From the NCBI GenBank assembly GCA_003255025.1, contig QANY01013280.1, positions 372,001 to 436,000 on the forward strand: a stretch of 64,000 nucleotides of DNA. Reading direction: 5' to 3'. Below the pieces are notes generated by a model. That model saw only the letters and a program-made list of their open reading frames with translations. It was not told where the DNA came from and did no database searches. The DNA is from Datisca glomerata (lineage: Eukaryota > Streptophyta > Magnoliopsida > Cucurbitales > Datiscaceae). Position numbers and translations under genes: made by a program. How positions within the stretch are numbered: position 1 is the stretch's first letter; each line of letters opens with the position of its first letter. This document shows positions 58,505 to 64,000 of this stretch, piece after piece.

Positions 58505-59356
58505 ATGGCCATGAGCCTTCAAAGATCAAGCAGCAGCACCACCGCCAGAACCAGCACCACAAAATCAAAAGTCATCCCTTCCGGCCACCATATCAGATCC
58601 GTATCCGCTCTTCCGCCCCAAACACTACAACCCGATTCCATCTCCGATAAACTTCTCGTCCCTAAACAATCCCCAATCTCCACTCTCTTCTCCTCTAAAT
58701 CGAAGAATCCTACCAAAAAGCTCTCCTCTCTCCTCCACTCCCTTCTCAACTTTCTCTCTCTCCCATCTCTCCCCATTCCCACTTGCAAATGGCTCTCCAT
58801 CACAACCCATCTCTCCATCGCCACTCCCTCTCTCGGCCGTAAAGTCACTGGCACTCTCTTCGGCCACCGTCGAGGCCACGTCAGCTTTGCTGTCCAGCTT
58901 GACCCGAGGTCCGATCCGCTTCTGGTTCTGGAGCTTGCCATGACTACGTCTTCGCTCGTCAAAGAGATGTCGTCGGGACTCGTCCGCATAGCTCTGGAGT
59001 GCGAGAAGGATACAGGTTCTGGTCGGGTCGGGAAGGGGAGGAAGCTGTTTCAAGAGCCGACGTGGACGATGTATTGCAATGGGAGGAAGTGCGGTTACGC
59101 CGTGTCTCGTTCGAGTGGGGAGATGGATTACTGTCACGTGCTGAGGATGGTGCAGAGAGTATCCGTCGGAGCCGGAGTCATTCCTGTCGTGGAAGATGGT
59201 CGGAAGAGGTCAGGGTCGGAGGGGGCGGGTGAGTTGCTGTATATGAGAGCTAGGTTTGAACGAGTTGTGGGTAGCCGTGACTCGGAAGCTTTCTACATGA
59301 TGAACCCTGACGGTAATGGAGGTCCTGAACTCAGTATTTTTCTTCTAAGAATATGA
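58505..59356 (+). CDS. MIZU-KUSSEI 1-like protein (DUF617 family)
   Basis: Single uninterrupted 283-residue frame, as usual for this intronless family. A variable serine-rich N-terminus (residues 1-90) is followed by the DUF617 domain (about 110-283): GHRRGHVSFAVQLDPRSDPL, LVLELAMTTSSLVKEM, RKLFQEPTWTMYCNGRKCGY, SVGAGVIP, GELLYMRARFERVVGSRDSE, AFYMMNPDG and GPELSIFLLR. The last phrases are diagnostic for the family. Arabidopsis MIZ1 is needed for root hydrotropism and is associated with the ER membrane; the family has about a dozen members, so orthology to MIZ1 itself is not claimed. The start is the first ATG after the TC repeat. The coding region is much richer in G+C than its AT-rich surroundings. 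No damage seen. Confidence 0.92.
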   Translation: MAMSLQRSSSSTTARTSTTKSKVIPSGHHIRSVSALPPQTLQPDSISDKLLVPKQSPISTLFSSKSKNPTKKLSSLLHSLLNFLSLPSLPIPTCKWLSITTHLSIATPSLGRKVTGTLFGHRRGHVSFAVQLDPRSDPLLVLELAMTTSSLVKEMSSGLVRIALECEKDTGSGRVGKGRKLFQEPTWTMYCNGRKCGYAVSRSSGEMDYCHVLRMVQRVSVGAGVIPVVEDGRKRSGSEGAGELLYMRARFERVVGSRDSEAFYMMNPDGNGGPELSIFLLRI

Positions 59357-59904
59357 AGAAGAAAAAAAATCAAATATTTTACCCAAAAAAAAGAAGAGGT
59401 GTTAAAGGAAGATAGAATGTAATTTTTAGTTGTTTGTGAAGTAATTTTGAATGTGAAATTTATTGAAAGTTTGGAGGTGTAAATTTAATTAGTTAAACAT
59501 AAAAAAAAAAAGAAATTCTATGATGGTAGGTCGGTGTAGATGTCAGATTCATTAAATATGTGTAAGAGTTCATTAAATATATGTGAGAGTTTATAAATAG
59601 AAGATTCATTAAATACGTGTAAATTCACCAAGTACATGCGAGAATGACAAAAACTACAATCACCGAGTATCGTGTGAGGAACACACAAACTACTAACATC
59701 CATGCCGGCCGGCATGCAAGAGCGACCCAAAAAAGGAGGAATGCATGTGATATTCAATCATTGTTGTTGGCCTTATTGAGAGAGAAAAGAGTACTTAATT
59801 AATTAATTAACTTATTAAATCCACGCTCTCACACACATGTAATTGCTTTGATGCATATGCATGTAGTTGGTGACTCTCTAAGTTATTCAAGTAAAATATG
59901 TACA
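59357..59904 (+). other. 3' flank of the MIZ1-like gene
   Basis: No gene. 59535-59640 has three or four imperfect copies of a 25-40 bp phrase (TTCATTAAATATGTGTGAGAG). The frames here are by-products. Confidence 0.4.
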
Positions 59905-60404
59905 ATATTCTTTAGGTTATTTGTAATTTCATACATTTTTACATTGTTTAAGGAATTTTATACTTATTTCTCAAAATTCAAAATTATCACCTCTCACCCA
60001 CCATAATCAATGTCAAGTTAAATTAACTTTCTGTTTCCTCATCATTTATTTACCTTTCCCATGCAAAAATCACATCAACCTATACTCACTCCCCCACACT
60101 CTAAGCTCTCCTTCTATTCAACAAAACGTCATTCTTTTGCTTTTTCTCTTCTTCTACTTCTCTTCGTTTCCGACCAGACTAAGTGACGGTGGTGATGGAT
60201 TTAACAATTTGACCATTTTCACTTAAGCTCTAAAGTACTGTAATCGGTGTAAGTTTGTAGATTTTAGTGTACATTGGAGGTGGAGTCGAGGGCAAAAAAG
60301 CTCTTCGAAATCGAGCATGGCCGATGAGGGGTTCAAGATTGATTACTGCGTGGATGGTGTCAATTTTTGTATCTATATTGCTCACTAACAGGAGATAAAA
60401 ATGA

Positions 60405-61700
60405 TTACTTGAAAGGTTCAAGTAGTATTTTTATTACTTGAACCCTTTAAGTAGTTACATGTTCTCTATATAAATCATTGCATGAAACAAAATGACTACT
60501 TGAAGGGATCAAGTAGTCATAAAATACTACTTGAACCCTTCATGTAGTTACATGTCTCTATATAAAACTGGCGACAACAAATAATTTGATTACTTGAACC
60601 CTTCAAGTAGTTAGTTTAATTCCCGCAGTTAATTTTTCAGTGAACATGTGACTACTTGAAGGGTTCAAGTAGTCATTTTTTACTACTTGAACCCTTCAAG
60701 TAATTTTTTTGTTCTCTTGAAGTCTGTTGTCCAGTAAGCTCGCCACTATTTGAAGAGTTCAAGTAGTGATGCGGACGGTCCAATTTTTTCATTAACTAAA
60801 AATTTGTTTTTTTAAATAAAAAATAAATTTTTTTCTAATAGTCACCTGGTGTATGGGTAATGGACTGAAAAAAAATAACTACTTGAACCCTTCAAGTAGT
60901 CATAAATAACTGCTTGAAAGTTTTAAGTAGTAAAAAATAACTACTTGAACCCTTCAAGTAGTCATAAATAACTGCTTGAAGGTTTTAAGTAGTAAAAAAT
61001 AACTACTTGAACCCTTCAAGTAGTCACCTGGTGTATGTGTTGACGGACAAAAAAAATAATTACTTGAAGGGTTCAAGTAGTTATTTTTTCCCTACACCAG
61101 GTGACTTGAACCCTTTTAAGTGGAAAAAAAAAACTTGAACCCTTTTAAGTGGAAAAAAAACTTCGTTGAAACATAAAGAAAAAGAATAAGAATTAAATAT
61201 TATTAAATTGTCATATGGTGTATGGGTAATTGACTGACAAAAAAATAATGACTTGAACCCTTCAAGTGGTCATAAATAAATTTTTACTACTTGAACACTT
61301 CAAATAGTCATTTTGTTCCATGCATTGATTTATACAGAGAGCGTGTGACTACTTGAAGGGTTCAAGTAGTCAAAATATATTACTTGAACTCTTCAAGGAG
61401 TCAAATTGTTTGTTGTCGTCGGTTTATACGGAGAGCATGTAACTACTTGTAGAATTTAAGTAGTATTTTATGACTACTTGAACCCTTCAAGTAGGGTTCA
61501 AGTAGTCATTTTAATTCATGCAGTGATTTATACAGAAAGCATGTGACTACTTGAAGGGTTCAAATAGTCAAAAAAAATTATTTGAACTCTTCAAGTAGCT
61601 AAATTATTTGTTGCCGTTAGTTTATACAGAATACATGTGACTACTTAAATGGTTCAAGTAGTATTTTATGACTACTTGAACCCTTCAAGTAGTCATTTTG
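60405..61700. repeat. Array of about 26 copies of a 23-bp palindrome
   Basis: The unit is ACTACTTGAA, three bases (GGG or CCC), then TTCAAGTAGT: 10-bp inverted arms with a 3-bp centre. By eye about 26 full or slightly altered copies occur, in both GGG and CCC orientation, separated by 10-120 bp of AT-rich spacers. Some spacers repeat in longer blocks (for example GTCATAAATAACTGCTTGAA at about 60899 and 60961). It fills the centre of the Mutator-like element. Confidence 0.88.
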
Positions 61701-61881
61701 TCTCCCGTTAGTGAACAATCAAGATATAGAAGATGACACCATTCACACAGTAATCAATATTGAACCTCTAATCATTTTATAAATACTTGAATCCCAATCA
61801 ACAAACATATCCAATCAACAAAAAACTTATAATCCAAAGAAGTGTAGAAAAGTTCAGAATCAAAATGACCAGGGTGCAGTT

Positions 61882-62300
61882 TCACCATATTAGATTTGTT
61901 ACACTGTCTTCCCTGAAGATGTAGAGCTTGAAATTGGGAGAAGGGAAAGTGCAACGGACGATCCGGGTAAGGACCCGAGGACTCATCCGATCGAACTTTG
62001 CCACAATGAAGTGAAAAAAAAAGATGTTTTCTGGGCAGGAAGCGTGTCTAAGAACCGAATGAACGACATCCATGGAGCCTCGGAGGTACTCAAAGTCTAA
62101 GGTCATGACTGTGAACCAAAGCTGGATCGTAGGACGACATCGTTTCCCTACTGGTCAAAATGAGACACTCCGCCCCATTACAATACTCTAGAGCTTCAGT
62201 GAAAATGATCAAACCGTTGAATCCATCGCCACCGTCTCTCAGTCTGGTCGAAAATGAAGAGAAGTAGAAGAAGAGAAGAAGAAGAATCGTGTTTGTTAAA
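61882..62300 (-). pseudogene. Captured galacturonosyltransferase-like (GATL) gene fragment
   Basis: Read on the minus strand: FTEALEYCNGAEC and SSYDPALVH (62230-62110), then after a frameshift MTLDFEYLRGSMDVVHSVLR, HASCPEN, FHFIVAKFD, SPRVLTRIVRCTFPSPNFK and LYIFREDSVTNLI (62106-61885). These match the GT8-domain start of plant GATL proteins (FREAP.YRNG.EC, FDP.LVHIAMTLD.EYLRGS, SVLRHASCPEN, FKVYIFRED as I remember them), Golgi enzymes of pectin/xylan synthesis. The DXD catalytic region further on is absent. With a frameshift and truncation it is non-functional as an enzyme. Confidence 0.78.
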
Positions 62301-62516
62301 TAGAAGAATGAGAGCTTAGAGTGTGGGGGAGTGGGTATAGGTTGATGTGATTTTTGCATGGGGAAGGGAAATAAAAAATAAGGAAATAGAAAGTTAATTT
62401 GGCTTGATGTTAATTGTGGTAAGTCAGAGGTGTAGGATTCTGAATTTTGAGAAAATGGTATAAAAATCCTTAAAAATGTGGGAAAGGTATAGAATTACAA
62501 ATAACTCATATTCTTT

Positions 62517-64000
62517 TACTTGTCTTATCCTTCTAGAATGAGTTTATGACATAGCTAAACTGAGTTTTTATCTATAGTTGTTTGTTGCGGTTAAACCTAT
62601 TATTAGTCTCCATCTGGGATGATAAGTTCATGTTTCGGTCCCATTTTAGGTATGGTAGAGTGTATTGCAGGTGAAGTGTGAGCAGTGCTCCCTGACTAGT
62701 TTGTGGAGTAGCCTCATGACTACAGGATGAAAGGTCAATAATGGAGGATAGATTTTTTCCTTTTTGTTCACGTTGTAAAACCTCGCTATAGGTTACGATA
62801 TATCAACGATTTCGAAACTACGTGTATAAATAAAATATAGCTAAAGAGAGTCAATTTAAAGAGACTCATGAAAGCCACCGTGTGATAGAGGGAACATAAA
62901 TTCTTTTTACGACAATTAGAAAAGCGCGCAATAAAGGCAAAACATGTTTGTTTATCAATGGATCCAAGCCCTATATCACATTTGTATATGATTACTATTG
63001 ATAAAGATAAACGAGAGTAAAGAGTCAAGAGAGTAAAAAATAGTAGAGTTAATTGTATTCAAGTGTTTGAATGAATCATCGGCGTTTACATTACCTATAT
63101 TCATAGACTCATTAATCAACCATTTACAAAAGAATTACTATAGCTGAATTTAACAGATAATTAGGGATAAGAGGTGAGAAATAGTTGTGGAAACTGATTT
63201 GACTAAGTTTTTTACAGTTGTCTTTCATTTTGGTCGTTTGTTTCATTGTGTTGTCAAAATACTCCATAGTTGTCTCGTTCAGTGTATAAAGCAATGTTCT
63301 TCTTCCATATATGTCGCTCACCTTTCCGCCTGGATGACAGCTTAACAATCCTTGTAGACCAGTTCCAAGCTCATCAATAACAATTAATTTTGTCAGCTGT
63401 CTAACTCTCTACTACTCTTTTTTCCTTCTAAGTTGAAAATAATGTGTTAATTAACTTTTGTTTGAAATACTTTATGATACTTGAAAACACATATCAAAGA
63501 AATACATACTCGAGGACTTAAGAAATGATTGCAAATATAAAGAAACACATATTGTCTAAACTCACATCTATTTTCTCCTATAAGTTAATTATTTTATTAT
63601 TTCTGAGATCGTAGTGTATAACCCATTTTTAAAGTTTTACATGCAAAAATAACATTTATATTTTTAATATGCATGACAATTTCTAAAGTTTTGCATGAGT
63701 TAGTTTCTTTTAGATATAATAAGGATATTTTTGAAATTTAGTATTTCACTCACTATATAATATTAGTTAAAGTGTTATATTTGTTAACATAAAGGGTTTA
63801 TTGTAAATACTTTATATTTTCTATTATTATTGTTAGGGGTGTTTTTGGTCTTTTTCTCTCTTTAGAAAGAGAGGTCTGCTTCTTGTACAAGTTGGGTTCT
63901 CTTCTGGGTTTAGTAAGTATTGATGTATCTTTCTTCAACTGCTTCTTCCCTTCTTGATCTTCTTCATCCTTCTCTTCTATTCTGTAATACTTTCTAAATT
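62517..64000. other. No gene firmly identified
   Basis: AT-rich. On the minus strand, 63409-63327 reads LTKLIVIDELGTGLQGLL followed by SCHPGGK and a GTGAGC donor, which could be an exon or exon remnant; its family is not recognised. The last 170 bp (TCTGCTTCTTGTACAAGTTG, GGGTTCTCTTCTGGGTTTAG) resembles a retrotransposon LTR leader running off the window edge. CTCTCTTT / AAAGAGAG pairs at about 63856-63873. Confidence 0.3.

Larger units (their letters stand above)
59914..62507. mobile_element. Mutator-like foldback element (Pack-MULE) with captured GATL fragment
   Basis: ATATTCTTT stands at 59905-59913 and again at 62508-62516: a perfect 9-bp target duplication, the Mutator hallmark. Ends are AGGTTATTTGTAATT and, read inward on the minus strand, GAGTTATTTGTAATT. 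The terminal inverted repeats run for about 320 bp (59914-60235 against 62507-62190) with scattered changes, and short inner parts (60317-60405 against 61800-61690) are inverted copies too. No transposase. The right arm carries a GATL gene fragment and the centre holds a palindrome array. The whole element could fold into one long hairpin. Confidence 0.8.

Noticed and set aside
58519..59137. Minus-strand ORFs of 156 and 170 codons opposite the MIZ1-like gene
   Set aside because: Shadows of a G+C-rich coding region; the plus-strand DUF617 frame has clear family motifs and these have none.
60405..61700. CRISPR-like array (regular short palindromic repeats)
   Set aside because: Spacers are unequal (10-120 bp) and AT-rich, repeats alternate orientation, the array lies inside a Mutator-like element, and the DNA is plant nuclear.

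Overview
The window looks like nuclear DNA of a flowering plant, most likely a eudicot. It is AT-rich, the genes have introns with GT-AG junctions, it holds a type II MADS-box gene of the AGL15/AGL18 clade and an intronless MIZU-KUSSEI1-family (DUF617) gene, and most of the rest is plant-type transposons (Ty1/copia, Ty3/gypsy, TRIM, LINE, CACTA, hAT, Mutator-like). No prokaryotic, organellar, tRNA, rRNA or CRISPR content was recognised. Only two protein genes look intact: the AGL18-like gene (8161-13007, eight exons, 244 codons by manual splicing) and the MIZ1-like gene (58505-59356, 283 aa).

Layout. 1-6741: a decayed Ty3/gypsy element with a broken antisense ORF, its LTR split by a 2.0-kb solo copia LTR (4355-6381). 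6742-13007: promoter region and the AGL18-like gene, with two perfect CArG boxes upstream, an RY (CATGCATG) palindrome in intron 3 and a LINE 3' end in intron 5. 13008-15558: flank with a TATA-led microORF pair, a 274-bp TRIM and a reverse-strand gypsy relic. 15559-20555: a degenerate copia with 222-bp TA...CT LTRs and a CACCC target duplication, inserted in that gypsy relic. 20721-25396: AT-rich DNA with a broken alpha/beta-hydrolase pseudogene. 25397-36345: a reverse-strand copia (copia C) interrupted by a CACTA transposon (26081-30633) that carries fragments of an exosome RRP40 gene and a PDK1 kinase gene, and by a second copia (B1, 31524-36072). 36346-52961: a hAT transposase relic split by a 15.7-kb copia (B2, 37048-52724), which itself holds a solo gypsy LTR, a reversed primer-binding site, about six tandem copies of a 640-690 bp repeat and an antisense RT fragment. 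52962-58500: mostly unassigned AT-rich DNA with a 110-bp degenerate minisatellite, an AT microsatellite and an 85-C homopolymer just before the MIZ1-like gene. 59914-62507: a Mutator-like foldback element with a 9-bp target duplication, a captured GATL fragment and about 26 copies of a short palindrome. 62517-64000: nothing firmly identified.

Much of the nesting is supported by the sequence itself: several insertions interrupt a recognisable reading frame and carry short target duplications (5 bp for LTR elements, 3 bp TAA for CACTA, 9 bp for the Mutator-like element). No coherent new molecular system was found. The most unusual objects are the palindrome array in the Mutator-like element, the two-gene chimera in the CACTA element, the 650-bp tandem array and the regulatory motifs of the AGL18-like gene. 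All identifications are from reading and memory of families; no database search was possible.
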